Shown here piece by piece: positions 1-7,868 of a stretch of 48,495 nt of DNA (positions are counted from its first letter, which is position 1; every line of letters starts with the position of its first letter). The stretch is from Oscillospiraceae bacterium (GTDB lineage Bacteria > Bacillota > Clostridia > Oscillospirales > Oscillospiraceae). Under the pieces are notes generated by a model. The model did not search any database, was not told where the DNA came from, and saw only the letters and a program-made list of their open reading frames with translations. A program made the translations under genes and the position numbers. Where the stretch lies: assembly GCA_017620525.1 (NCBI GenBank), contig JAGAUY010000080.1, positions 1-48,495 of the forward strand, read 5' to 3'.

Positions 1-136
1 CGTCGTTGCCGTCAATCGCCTGCGAGAACACAGCGTCTTTGTCCCCGATCTCATCGAAATAGTTTATCATTACACTGAGCTGAATTTTTCCATCATCAGT
101 AACCGCAAAGGTAAGAGAGTGCGCCTTTGTTTTCAA
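1..136 (-). CDS. Partial unknown protein, running off the left edge
   Basis: This minus-strand frame is open from a possible TTG start at 136 to the window edge, with an AAGGA-like ribosome site upstream. The product is rich in Asp, Gly and Lys and contains stretches such as TFAVTDDGKIQLSV and NYFDEIGDKDAVF. About three quarters of its codons start with a purine, which favours it over the exactly antisense plus frame that is also open (2-157). I do not recognise the family. It lies next to the point where the neighbouring recombinase loses its 5' end, so it may itself be a fragment. Confidence 0.3.
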   Translation of the reverse strand, partial: MKTKAHSLTFAVTDDGKIQLSVMINYFDEIGDKDAVFSQAIDGND

Positions 137-1557
137 AAATATTTAGTCCTTACTTGACAGCGGCTGACGAGGGCATCACCGGCACTTCCACCAAGAAGCG
201 CAAGGAGTTCAACCGGATGATGAACGATGCCTATGAGGGTAAATTCCGGATGATCGTCACGAAAGAAGTCAGCCGTTTTTCCCGAAACATCCTGGATACC
301 ATCTCCTACACCCGGGAGCTGCGGGCCATGGGCATCGGGGTCATCTTCGCAACGGACCGGATCAACACATTGGAGCCGGAGTCGGAGATGATCCTGTCAT
401 ACATTGCGGCCCAGTCCCAGGAGGAAAGCCGCCGGACCTCGGCCCGTGTGGTCTGGGGCCAAACTCGCCAGATGGAAAAGGGGGTGGTGTTCGGTCAGTC
501 CCTCCTGGGTTACGATGTGAAGGACGGGATAATTTCCGTCAATCCGGAAGGAGCAGAGGTTGTCCGTCTGATCTTTTACAAATATGCGGTGGAGCAGGTA
601 GGCACTTCTGAGATTGCCCGTTTTCTGACCCAGGAGGGCTACCGCACTTACCGTGGCAGCAGCAAATGGAAGTACAATACGGTAATCAAGATTCTAAACA
701 ACGAAAAGTATGTGGGAGATCTGGTGCAAAAGAAAACCTATACTCCGGACTTTCTGACCCATGAGAAGAAAAGCAACAAGGGCGCAGTGCCGCTGATCAC
801 AATTTCCAATCATCACGAACCCATTATCAGCCGTGAAGTCTGGAATCTGGCTCAGGAGCGGCTTCGCAGAAACAACAAGCACGCATCAGGAGAGAGCGGC
901 CATTCAAACCGCTATGTGTTCTCCGGAAAGATCAAGTGTGGGCAGTGCGGCAGCAGCTTTGTGGGGCGGTTCAAGTATCTGAAAGATGGGACGAAAATCC
1001 GCCGTTGGAGCTGCGGTACGGCCACCAATGAGGGCACGGCGGGATGCAATGTAGGAAAGCTGGTCCGGGATGATGACGCCATGCAGATGCTGAAAACTGC
1101 CATCAGGAGCCTTCCCGTGGACTTTGACGCCGTTATCCGTAATGTGACGGATTTGGCATTGGACGCAATTCTGACGGGTCAGACAACCGCCCGGGATGAT
1201 CCCCACCGGCTCCGGCAGGAGCTGGACTGGGTGCAGCAGAAAAAGGAAGCGGTGATGGATGCTTACTTTTCCCGGGAAATCTCGAAGGAGGATATGGTGG
1301 CCTTCACGGCAAAGTACGAGCATCAGCTGACTGCCCTTCGGAAACGGCTGGAAGAAGCCCAAAAGCGGAAGGAGAACAAGCAGGATTCCGCTGCGCTGCG
1401 CTCGAAAATTCAGGCGGAAGTCACGGCAATTTTACAGGGAGAAACCGAGAGCGAAGTGTTTTATAAAACATTGCTTCAAAGCCTCACCGTATTCAAAGAT
1501 CGCCACTTGGAGCTGCGGCTGAACTGGCTGCCCCATGTCTTTCACTTTGTCGAATAA
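127..1557 (+). pseudogene. Large serine recombinase, 5'-truncated
   Basis: Site-specific DNA recombinase of the large serine family. The family resemblance starts at DEGITGTSTKKRKEF, which normally lies about 50-60 residues into the resolvase catalytic domain. The N-terminal block carrying the nucleophilic serine (usual Y-x-R-V-S) is absent, and none of the three upstream plus frames supplies it. What remains is the rest of the catalytic domain (SRFSRN, SYIAAQSQEES), the recombinase domain (about residues 120-240), a zinc ribbon with Cys271, Cys274 and two later cysteines near 298-307, a coiled coil (about 355-430) and a C-terminal strand region. The TTG at 127 is only a formal start with no clear ribosome site. 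Strand exchange should be impossible. It is related to, but clearly diverged from, the remnant at 6796-7672. Confidence 0.8.
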
Positions 1558-1561
1558 AAGA

Positions 1562-1592
1562 GCCGTCCCGCTTTCGCAGGGACGGCATTTTC
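1562..1592 (+). terminator. Rho-independent terminator after the recombinase
   Basis: An 8-bp perfect stem, GCCGTCCC (1562-1569) with GGGACGGC (1579-1586), is followed by ATTTTC. It starts 4 bases after the recombinase stop codon. Confidence 0.75.
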
Positions 1593-1665
1593 TGTTGATG
1601 TATGTGGTTTCTTGTGATAAATTATAAATGAAACTCAGACCAAGGAAGCGAAGGAAGTATTGTTT

Positions 1666-2583
1666 ATGAAAACTGAAACATTTGATTTTTCTGGATACAA
1701 CGATAAAATTCTGCCCGCAATGATGTGGCAGCCGGAAGGGGAGACGAAGGCCCTTCTTCAGATCACCCACGGCATGACGGAGCATATTGGCCGTTACGAA
1801 GCCTTCGCACAGGAGATAACTGCTCAGGGCATCGCTGTTGCGGGCTTTGATCTGCGGGGCCACGGCAGGAATCCCGGCGACAAGGCGGTAGCTTCCTTCG
1901 GAGAAGGTGGCTGGGAGGCCGCAGTTGGCGATATGAAGCGCTTTTACGATCTTCTGGAAGATCAGTTTCCCGGCGTGCCCCATTACCTCCACGGCTTTTC
2001 TCTGGGCTCCTTCCTGCTGCGGGAATATCTGAGCCGTTACCCGGAGGATGGTGTAGGAGCGATGATCCTGGGTACCGGCAATCAGCCGGGATGGCTGCTG
2101 TCCATTATGAAGGCCATTGTTAAGGGCCAGATCAAAAAGGCAGGCTTTGACGGCTACAGCCCCCTGGTGCATCAGCTGTCTTTCGGCACCTATAATCAGA
2201 AATTCAAGCCCAATCGGACGGAAAAGGACTGGCTCTGCTCAGACAACGAAACCATCGACGATTTTCTTGCCGATCCCCTGTGCCGGGATAATTTTTCAGC
2301 CGGACTGTTTTACCAGATGCTCTCTGCCATGAAGCGCACCGGCAGCAAAGATGCGTACGATACATGGGATAAGGAAAAGCCCATTCTGCTGATCTGCGGA
2401 GAAAGCGACCCTGTAGGTAACATGGGCAATGGCGCCAAAGCGGTGATGCAGGCCATGCAGCAGGCAGGACTGGACGTGACCTTCCATCTGCTGCCCAGTT
2501 CCCGGCACATGATTCTGAGCGAACAGGCCAGCGGCGCTGCCGATGCAGCTGTGAAAATCATTCAGGAATGGATTCTGGGGTAA
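1666..2583 (+). CDS. Alpha/beta hydrolase, lysophospholipase or monoacylglycerol lipase-like
   Basis: Cytoplasmic serine hydrolase of the Hydrolase_4 (serine aminopeptidase S33) group, 305 residues. It shows the oxyanion strand ITHGMTEHIGRYE, the DLRGHGRNPG turn, the nucleophile elbow GFSLGS (near residue 113), an acid-side GESDPVG and the late catalytic His in SRHMILSE. This full triad order suggests an active enzyme acting on acylglycerols, lysophospholipids or similar esters. The exact substrate cannot be read. I chose ATG 1666 over the upstream TTG because AAGGAA (1651-1656) lies about 9 bases before it. It is first in a tightly spaced run with arsC-like, SGNH, bcp, yaaA and nnrE. Confidence 0.85.
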   Translation: MKTETFDFSGYNDKILPAMMWQPEGETKALLQITHGMTEHIGRYEAFAQEITAQGIAVAGFDLRGHGRNPGDKAVASFGEGGWEAAVGDMKRFYDLLEDQFPGVPHYLHGFSLGSFLLREYLSRYPEDGVGAMILGTGNQPGWLLSIMKAIVKGQIKKAGFDGYSPLVHQLSFGTYNQKFKPNRTEKDWLCSDNETIDDFLADPLCRDNFSAGLFYQMLSAMKRTGSKDAYDTWDKEKPILLICGESDPVGNMGNGAKAVMQAMQQAGLDVTFHLLPSSRHMILSEQASGAADAAVKIIQEWILG

Positions 2584-2587
2584 AACT

Positions 2588-3001
2588 ATGAACAGAAAGC
2601 CAAATGTCGCCTTTATCTGCGTTCACAATTCTTGCCGCAGCCAGATGGCGGAGGCACTGGGTAAGAAACTCTGCGCCGATGTCTTTGAAAGCTACTCAGC
2701 CGGTACGGAAACAAAGCCTCAGATCAACAAGGATGCAGTCCGTCTGATGAAGCAGGTTCACGGCATCGATATGGAGCAGACCCAATACAGCAAGCTCTTG
2801 TCCGAGCTTCCCCAAATCGACATCGTCATCACCATGGGCTGCAATGTTCAGTGCCCGTTCCTGCCCTGCAAATATCGTGAAGATTGGGGCTTGGATGATC
2901 CCAGCGGAAAAGAGGATGAAGCGTTCCTCTATACCATGCAGCGAATCGAGGAAAAGGTTTTGGATCTGAAACAGCGGATTCAGGAGGGGAAACTGCAATG
3001 A
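2588..3001 (+). CDS. arsC: ArsC-like arsenate reductase / low-molecular-weight phosphatase family
   Basis: 137-residue protein of the LMW protein tyrosine phosphatase fold, thioredoxin-coupled arsenate reductase branch. The N-terminal P-loop CVHNSCRSQMAEA has the C-X5-R signature, and the C-terminal part has VITMGCNVQCPF followed by DWGLDDPSG, as in ArsC enzymes whose extra cysteines relay electrons. Family knowledge suggests reduction of arsenate to arsenite. No arsB/acr3 transporter or arsR lies nearby, so a detoxification role is not supported by context, and a phosphatase role remains possible. The gene starts 5 bases after the hydrolase, and its stop overlaps the next ATG (ATGA), which indicates translational coupling. 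Confidence 0.8.
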   Translation: MNRKPNVAFICVHNSCRSQMAEALGKKLCADVFESYSAGTETKPQINKDAVRLMKQVHGIDMEQTQYSKLLSELPQIDIVITMGCNVQCPFLPCKYREDWGLDDPSGKEDEAFLYTMQRIEEKVLDLKQRIQEGKLQ

Positions 3002-3449
3002 AAGTGGTCTGCTTTGGCGACTCCAATACTTATGGCTACGATCCCGGAGGATATATCGGCGGACGGTACGACCACCCCTGGCCGGCACTGCTGGCGGAGA
3101 AGCTGGGCTGCACCGTCCTCAATTGGGGTGATAATGGCCGGGAAATTCCTGCGAAAGCAGTGGATTTTCCGGCGATGGAGCGATTTTTGGAACCTCTGAA
3201 TCGGCAAAAGATCCTGCTGATCGCTCCGCCGCCCATGAAATTGGGGCCTGGGTACCAAATCAAAAACTGGTTGACAATTCCATGGCTTTTGCAAAATACT
3301 ATCAGGCCCTTTCTGAGTGTCTGGGCATCCGTTTTACTGATGCAGGGAAGTGGAATGTGCCCCTTGCTTATGACGGAGTACATCTGACCCAAGAGGGCCA
3401 TGGAGCTATTACAGAAAGGCTTTTCAACTATTTGTACAAAGGAGAATGA
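2998..3449 (+). pseudogene. SGNH/GDSL hydrolase with internal deletion and frameshift
   Basis: The 5' part encodes an SGNH start, VCFGDSNTYGYDP with the nucleophilic serine, and a later ILLIAPPPMKLG block. The middle is too short: the region that should hold the GTND block is missing between EIPAKAVDFP and AMERFLEP. Around 3258-3270 the frame shifts. The remaining C-terminal part is read in another frame to 3449 and keeps the catalytic Asp-His motif DGVHLTQEGH. A continuous reading stops at 3387 with an unrelated tail. Two lesions make this a decayed esterase gene. It overlaps the ArsC stop codon, so it was once an operon member. Confidence 0.85.
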
Positions 3450-3452
3450 ACT

Positions 3453-3911
3453 ATGCTGGAAATTGGCATGAAAGCACCGGAATTTACCCTGAGCGACAAG
3501 GACGGCAACACAATTTGTCTGTCTGACTTTCTTGGCAAAAAGGTGGTTCTGTATTTTTATCCCAGGGACAACACCCCTGGCTGCACCCGGCAGGCCTGCG
3601 CCTTTGCCGCTGCCTACGAGGGCTTCAAAGCAAAGGATGTGGTTGTCATCGGTGTGAGTCGTGACAGCGTGGCATCTCACCTGAAATTCGCCCAGAAGTA
3701 TGACCTGCCCTTCATCCTGCTGTCCGACCCGCAGCTACAAGTCATTCAAACCTATGGTGTCTGGCAGGAGAAGAAGCTCTACGGCAAAACAAGCATGGGT
3801 GTGGTGCGGACTACCTTCATCATCGATGAAGAGGGCAAGATCGAAAAGATCATGCTCAAGGTCAAGCCCGATACCAATGCGGCGGAAATTCTGGCATATC
3901 TCGGAGAATAA
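3453..3911 (+). CDS. bcp: Thiol peroxidase, Bcp/PrxQ-type peroxiredoxin
   Basis: 152-residue AhpC/TSA-family enzyme that reduces hydrogen peroxide and organic hydroperoxides with electrons from thioredoxin. The active-site segment YPRDNTPGCTRQACAF has the peroxidatic Cys and the resolving Cys five residues later, the hallmark of atypical 2-Cys Bcp/PrxQ enzymes. The length and the ends (APEFTLSDKDG, later TFIIDEEGKI) fit the family. AAGGAG lies about 8 bases before the ATG. It follows the broken SGNH gene by 3 bases and precedes yaaA by 3 bases, so it is probably co-transcribed with another peroxide defence gene. Confidence 0.93.
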   Translation: MLEIGMKAPEFTLSDKDGNTICLSDFLGKKVVLYFYPRDNTPGCTRQACAFAAAYEGFKAKDVVVIGVSRDSVASHLKFAQKYDLPFILLSDPQLQVIQTYGVWQEKKLYGKTSMGVVRTTFIIDEEGKIEKIMLKVKPDTNAAEILAYLGE

Positions 3912-3914
3912 ACT

Positions 3915-4670
3915 ATGAGAATCATTATTTCCCCGGCGAAGAAAATGAAGGTAGACACGGACAGTCTGCCCTGGCGGGACCTACCTGCGTTCCTGACGAA
4001 AACGGAGCAGCTTTGCACACAGTTACAGGGAATGTCTGATGTAGAGCTGAAAAAGCTCTGGAAGTGCAACGATTCCATTGCAGCACTGAATATCCAGCGG
4101 CTTCAGAATATAGACCTGCACAGCCGCCTGACTCCGGCAGTACTAGCCTATGAGGGCATCCAGTATCAGTACATGGCTCCCGGTGTGTTCACGGAGCAGG
4201 CCTTCGATTACGTTCAGGAGCATCTGCGGATTCTGTCCGGCTTTTACGGCATCCTGAAGCCCTTTGACGGCGTGACCCCTTACCGCTTGGAGATGCAGGC
4301 GAAGCTGCGAGTAGGGGAGTGTAAGGATCTGTACGCCTACTGGGGCGACAACCTTGCCAAGACTCTTTTTGCAGAAACGGACTGCATCATCAATCTGGCA
4401 TCTAAAGAGTACAGCGTCTGTGTTTCCAAATACCTGCCTGCAAATGTGCGGTTCATCACCTGCATATTCGGTGAAGAAAAGGACGATAAGGTCATCGAGA
4501 AGGGCACCATGTGCAAGATGGCCCGGGGCGAGATGGTGCGTTACATGGCGGAAAACCAGATCGAAGACCCGGAGCAGATCAAGGCCTTTAACCGGCTGAA
4601 TTGCCGTTTTGATGCAAATCGTTCCAACAGCGAAACATTCGTATTTATCTGTGATGCAACCGGAAGTTGA
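3915..4670 (+). CDS. yaaA: Peroxide stress protein YaaA
   Basis: 251-residue member of the UPF0246/DUF328 family. It begins MRIIISPAKKM and has the characteristic ALNIQRLQ and YRLEMQAKL blocks, a central YWGDNLAK and the late CKMARGEMVRYMAE segment. In E. coli the protein lowers free intracellular iron under peroxide stress and thereby limits DNA damage. The DNA-binding fold is known from the family and not visible here. The gene directly follows bcp. The end of the frame is intact, and the next gene starts 1 base after the stop codon. Confidence 0.92.
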   Translation: MRIIISPAKKMKVDTDSLPWRDLPAFLTKTEQLCTQLQGMSDVELKKLWKCNDSIAALNIQRLQNIDLHSRLTPAVLAYEGIQYQYMAPGVFTEQAFDYVQEHLRILSGFYGILKPFDGVTPYRLEMQAKLRVGECKDLYAYWGDNLAKTLFAETDCIINLASKEYSVCVSKYLPANVRFITCIFGEEKDDKVIEKGTMCKMARGEMVRYMAENQIEDPEQIKAFNRLNCRFDANRSNSETFVFICDATGS

Positions 4671-4671
4671 C

Positions 4672-5346
4672 ATGATTCCTACTGTTTCTGTTAAAAATAT
4701 GCGCCTCAGCGATGCCCATACTATCGACAATTTTGTGCCGAGTCTGGAGCTGATGTACCGGGCGGCCATGGGTGTTTTCAAGGCTTACCACTGGCCCGGC
4801 AGCACCGCCATTGTGGTGGGCTCCGGCAACAACGGCGGCGACGGCTTCGCACTGGCCTGGATTCTGAAGCAAAAAGGCTTTGACTGTACTGTGTTTACAG
4901 TCAGTCAGAAGATGTCGCCAGACAGCGCCTATTACGCCGAAAAGGCGAGTGAATCAGGTGTTCCCGCCCGTCCCTTTGAAGCGGGAATCTTACATGGCTT
5001 TGATACCGTAGTGGACTGCCTCCTGGGCACCGGATTCTCCGGCACCGCCCGTGGAAATTACCGGGATGCCATCGAGGAGATCAACACATCCGGTGCCTTT
5101 GTCATCAGCGTGGACATCAACAGCGGCATGAACGGCGATACCGGCGATGCAGAACTGGCCATCCGGTCTGATCTCACCGTCACCATCGGCTACGTCAAGA
5201 CAGGTTTGGTGACAGAAAATGCCGGAAAGTACATGAAACGGCTGGTCTGCGTCGATATCGGCATCGTTTTGATTCAGGAAGAAGGTCATATCACCGTGGA
5301 AACCTGCCCGCCCTGGCTGGATTTGAATATTATTTCTTCCCAATAA
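4672..5346 (+). CDS. nnrE: NAD(P)H-hydrate epimerase, stand-alone
   Basis: 224-residue YjeF N-terminal domain protein. It converts R-NAD(P)HX to the S form so that a dehydratase can repair damaged reduced nicotinamide cofactors. The nucleotide loop VVGSGNNGGDGFALAW and the conserved VDCLLGTGFSGTARG and VDINSGMNGDTGD blocks are present. The C-terminal ADP/ATP-dependent dehydratase domain seen in many bacterial fusions is absent, so NnrD would have to be encoded elsewhere. I chose ATG 4672, just after the yaaA stop. An ATG at 4654 or earlier would overlap yaaA. Position after bcp and yaaA suits a redox-damage theme. Confidence 0.88.
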   Translation: MIPTVSVKNMRLSDAHTIDNFVPSLELMYRAAMGVFKAYHWPGSTAIVVGSGNNGGDGFALAWILKQKGFDCTVFTVSQKMSPDSAYYAEKASESGVPARPFEAGILHGFDTVVDCLLGTGFSGTARGNYRDAIEEINTSGAFVISVDINSGMNGDTGDAELAIRSDLTVTIGYVKTGLVTENAGKYMKRLVCVDIGIVLIQEEGHITVETCPPWLDLNIISSQ

Positions 5347-5352
5347 CGCACA

Positions 5353-5383
5353 AGAGCCGCCCAACCCGGGCGGCTCTGCTTGT
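5353..5383. terminator. Bidirectional terminator between nnrE and the MATE gene
   Basis: A perfect 10-bp stem, AGAGCCGCCC (5353-5362) and GGGCGGCTCT (5368-5377), lies between two converging genes. T-rich DNA follows on the plus side (GCTTGTTT). The minus-strand tail is weaker. Confidence 0.65.
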
Positions 5384-6727
5384 TTATCGAGATATTCGTT
5401 TCAACATTATGAAATAGCTTGGCACCAAGATCAGATCTGCACCAAACCATGCTAGGACTTCGGCAATGAAGATGCCGTTTTCCCCCACCAGAGTGGGCAA
5501 AAGCAGGACGCCGCTGGTGCGCATGACGAACTCCGCAATGCCGGAGACCATGGGAAGCACCGTGTTGCCCATGCCCTGGACTGACGATCGGGTGACGTGT
5601 AGAATGTAGAGGACGGGCAGGCAGATGCTCATAATGGTCAGGTAGGTTACACCTACCGTGAGCGCCGCTGCGGCTTCCACCGGGGTGCCGGAGATGAATG
5701 CGCCCACGATTGTTTTTCCGAAAACCAGCATCACGGCGGAAATCAGAGCAGAGGTTGCCAGAGCAACAGTGACAGCCCATTTCATGCCGGTTCTGATCCG
5801 GTGGATTTTTCCTGCGCCCAGATTCTGGCTCACATAGGTAATCATGGCGTAGCCATAGGAGGTTGCGGCGATTTCCAGAACGCCGTAGAGCTTATTTACC
5901 GCTGTAAAGCCGCCGATAAAGGCCACGCCATAGCCGTTGACAACGCCCTGGATAATCATGCCGCCCACGGCGATAATGGCATTCTGGGCCGCCATGGGAG
6001 AGCCCAGCGCCAGCAGCCGCCCGGCCATAGTCGCTTTAAGAGCGAAATGGGATTTATGGAGCGTCAGGAACTCGATCTTTTTGATCTTTAGCAGGCAATA
6101 GATGCTGGAAATAACCTGAGCAATGAGGGTGGCAATGGCTGCGCCTGCAATACCCCAGCGGAACGCCAGAACGAACAGCAGATCGAGAAGGATATTGGAG
6201 ATCGCCGCCACAATCATGGCCTGCAGGGGTGTCTGGCCGTCCCCAAGGGAGCGGAGGATAGTAGCAAGCAGATTATAGGCCATGACAATGGGAATTCCCA
6301 GAAACATAATGCGCAGGTACAGCAGCGACCAGTCCATGATCTCCGGCGGCGTGTTCAGCAGGGTCAGAATTGGTTCCGCTGCCACCTGGCCCAAAATCAG
6401 AAACAGCGCAGCGGACAATGTGGAAAGTGTTACCGATCTGCCCACTACGCTCCGCAGGCTCTCAAACTGCTTGGCACCAAACTCCCGGGCCATCAGAATT
6501 CCAAAGCCCTGGGTCACACCCTGGATCATGCCCAGCCACATCCAGTACAGCCAGTCCGTGGCCCCCAGCGCCGCCAGGGCATCCACGCCCAGAGCCTTGC
6601 CCACCACCATAGTGTCCACAACGGTATATAATTGCTGGAAAATATTGCCCACCATCAGCGGCAGAGCAAAGGAAACGATCAGCGGCAAGGGTTTGCCGGT
6701 CGTCATATCTTTTATTTTGGCACTCAT
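5384..6727 (-). CDS. MATE family multidrug efflux transporter
   Basis: 447-residue inner-membrane exporter of the MatE/NorM-DinF superfamily, expected to use Na+ or H+ to expel cationic drugs or metabolites. About twelve hydrophobic segments form two MatE halves. The first half starts LIVSFALPLMVGNIFQQLY, with VVGKALGVDALAALGAT typical of this family, and the second half has SYGYAMITYVSQNLGAGK. ATG 6727 is chosen over upstream starts because GAGG sits about 8 bases before it and the protein then begins MSAKIKDMTTGKPL, a common MATE start. It is transcribed opposite to the nnrE cluster and shares a terminator with it. Confidence 0.92.
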   Translation of the reverse strand: MSAKIKDMTTGKPLPLIVSFALPLMVGNIFQQLYTVVDTMVVGKALGVDALAALGATDWLYWMWLGMIQGVTQGFGILMAREFGAKQFESLRSVVGRSVTLSTLSAALFLILGQVAAEPILTLLNTPPEIMDWSLLYLRIMFLGIPIVMAYNLLATILRSLGDGQTPLQAMIVAAISNILLDLLFVLAFRWGIAGAAIATLIAQVISSIYCLLKIKKIEFLTLHKSHFALKATMAGRLLALGSPMAAQNAIIAVGGMIIQGVVNGYGVAFIGGFTAVNKLYGVLEIAATSYGYAMITYVSQNLGAGKIHRIRTGMKWAVTVALATSALISAVMLVFGKTIVGAFISGTPVEAAAALTVGVTYLTIMSICLPVLYILHVTRSSVQGMGNTVLPMVSGIAEFVMRTSGVLLLPTLVGENGIFIAEVLAWFGADLILVPSYFIMLKRISR

Positions 6728-6746
6728 AATGATACCTCGTATGAAA

Positions 6747-6758
6747 ATTAACGTTAAT
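6747..6758. promoter_or_regulatory. 12-bp palindrome in the MATE promoter region
   Basis: ATTAACGTTAAT is a perfect palindrome located 20 bases upstream of the MATE start codon. Its position suits an operator for a TetR- or MarR-type repressor, but no such gene is nearby. The function is inferred only. Confidence 0.35.
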
Positions 6759-6795
6759 ATCTTACCATATGCAACATGGTTTTTCAACGGATTGG

Positions 6796-7672
6796 AATTT
6801 TCCTTCCTTGCTGGGCTACGATTTGAAAGACGGGGCCATGACCATCAATCCGGAGGGAGCCGAGCTTGTTCGGCTGATTTTTCGCAAATACGGCGTGGAG
6901 CGGAAGGGGACACGCATCGTCGCCCGGGAACTTCGGGAAGCAGGCTACAAGACCCTCACCGGTAACACCAGATGGAACAACAGCCAAATCATGTTTTCTC
7001 CGGCAAAATTCGCTGCGGCCTGTGCGGAGCGGCCTTTGTGGCAAGAAAGAAACGGTACCAGAACGGCACCGTCAATAAGAAATGGGGCTGCTTTACCGCC
7101 ACCAACGAGGGCACAAGCCACATCGATCCCATGGGTAATCCCGTGGGCTGTGACATTGGCCTGATGCTCCGGGATGACTTTGCTATGGAAGTTCTAAAAC
7201 CGCTTCCGAAGCCGTCCTGGCTTCTCCCAAGCGGATTATAGATTTGGTAAGCACCTGCGCCAGAGAGGAAATCCAGCGCAGCGAGATCATAAGCGGCGAC
7301 AGCGCTGAAAAGCTGGAATATGAGATCCGGAAGCTAACACAGAAGAAGGAGAGCATCCTGGATGCTTTCTTCTGAACGAGCGCTACGACCGTCAGATGGC
7401 CGAGCTTCAGTCCGGTCTGCAGGCCGCCCGGAACGGGAGCGGCTGACCTATGAAACAGCAACTCTGAAAGCTGATGTGAAGATGCATATTAGCGATCTGG
7501 TTAGCAGGGAAGTGGACGAAAACTTCTGCAAGGCCATGTTGGAAACAATTACCGTGTATCCGGACAGGAGAGCAGAGCTTCAGCTGAACCTGCTGCCCCA
7601 GAAGTGGCGTTTTGTTCTGGATTCCATTGCCGACATCCGGCACCGCAGCGGTGTGGGGTGTCATTTTGACCC
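6796..7672 (+). pseudogene. Decayed large serine recombinase remnant
   Basis: Fragments of a second large serine recombinase lie in successive frames. The first (about 6796-6990) is recombinase domain (LLGYDLKDG, NPEGAELVRLIFRKYG). A deletion of about 85 codons near 6985 joins it, out of frame, to the zinc ribbon (HVFSGKIRCGLCG, to about 7195). A frameshift then leads into coiled-coil sequence ending at TGA 7374-7376. Further shifts follow until the C-terminal part (SREVDENFCKAMLETITVYPDRR) to about 7630. The whole catalytic domain is missing. The order of blocks matches the recombinase at 127-1557. The remnant ends against the truncated cotJC gene. Confidence 0.85.
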
Positions 7673-7864
7673 TTCCGTACCTATATCTGTCAGTAAACCT
7701 TTGAGCTCGTCAAAGGGCATGGAGTAGCGCTGTGAGAGGTAGCGGAGACTCGCGCCGAGTTCTCCATCGGGACCGCCGTATTGGGTGATGATGATCCGTG
7801 CCAGCTGAGGGTTGGGATGAGCGATTTTTACTGGATACTGAAGCTTCTTTTCATAACTGAACAT
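7661..7864 (-). pseudogene. cotJC: cotJC, truncated after codon 64
   Basis: The first 64 residues match CotJC, the manganese-catalase-like spore coat protein: YEKKLQYPVK, QYGGPDGELGASLRYLSQRY and LLTDIGTE. Intact CotJC is about 190-200 residues, and this copy ends three codons after GTE. All later metal-ligand helices are lost. The break coincides with the end of the recombinase remnant, so insertion or deletion of that element is the likely cause. The ATG at 7862-7864 has AAGGAGGGG upstream and follows the cotJA-B stop codon by 4 bases. The product is unlikely to fold as a catalase. Confidence 0.85.
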
Positions 7865-7868
7865 ATAC

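Noticed and set aside
2-157. Plus-strand open frame at the left edge
   Set aside because: It is codon-aligned antisense to the minus-strand frame at 1-136, which has the more gene-like codon pattern (about 75 percent purine-first codons versus about 57 percent).
2588-3001. An arsenic resistance operon around the ArsC-like gene
   Set aside because: No arsR, arsB, acr3 or arsA gene is nearby, so only the enzyme family can be claimed.
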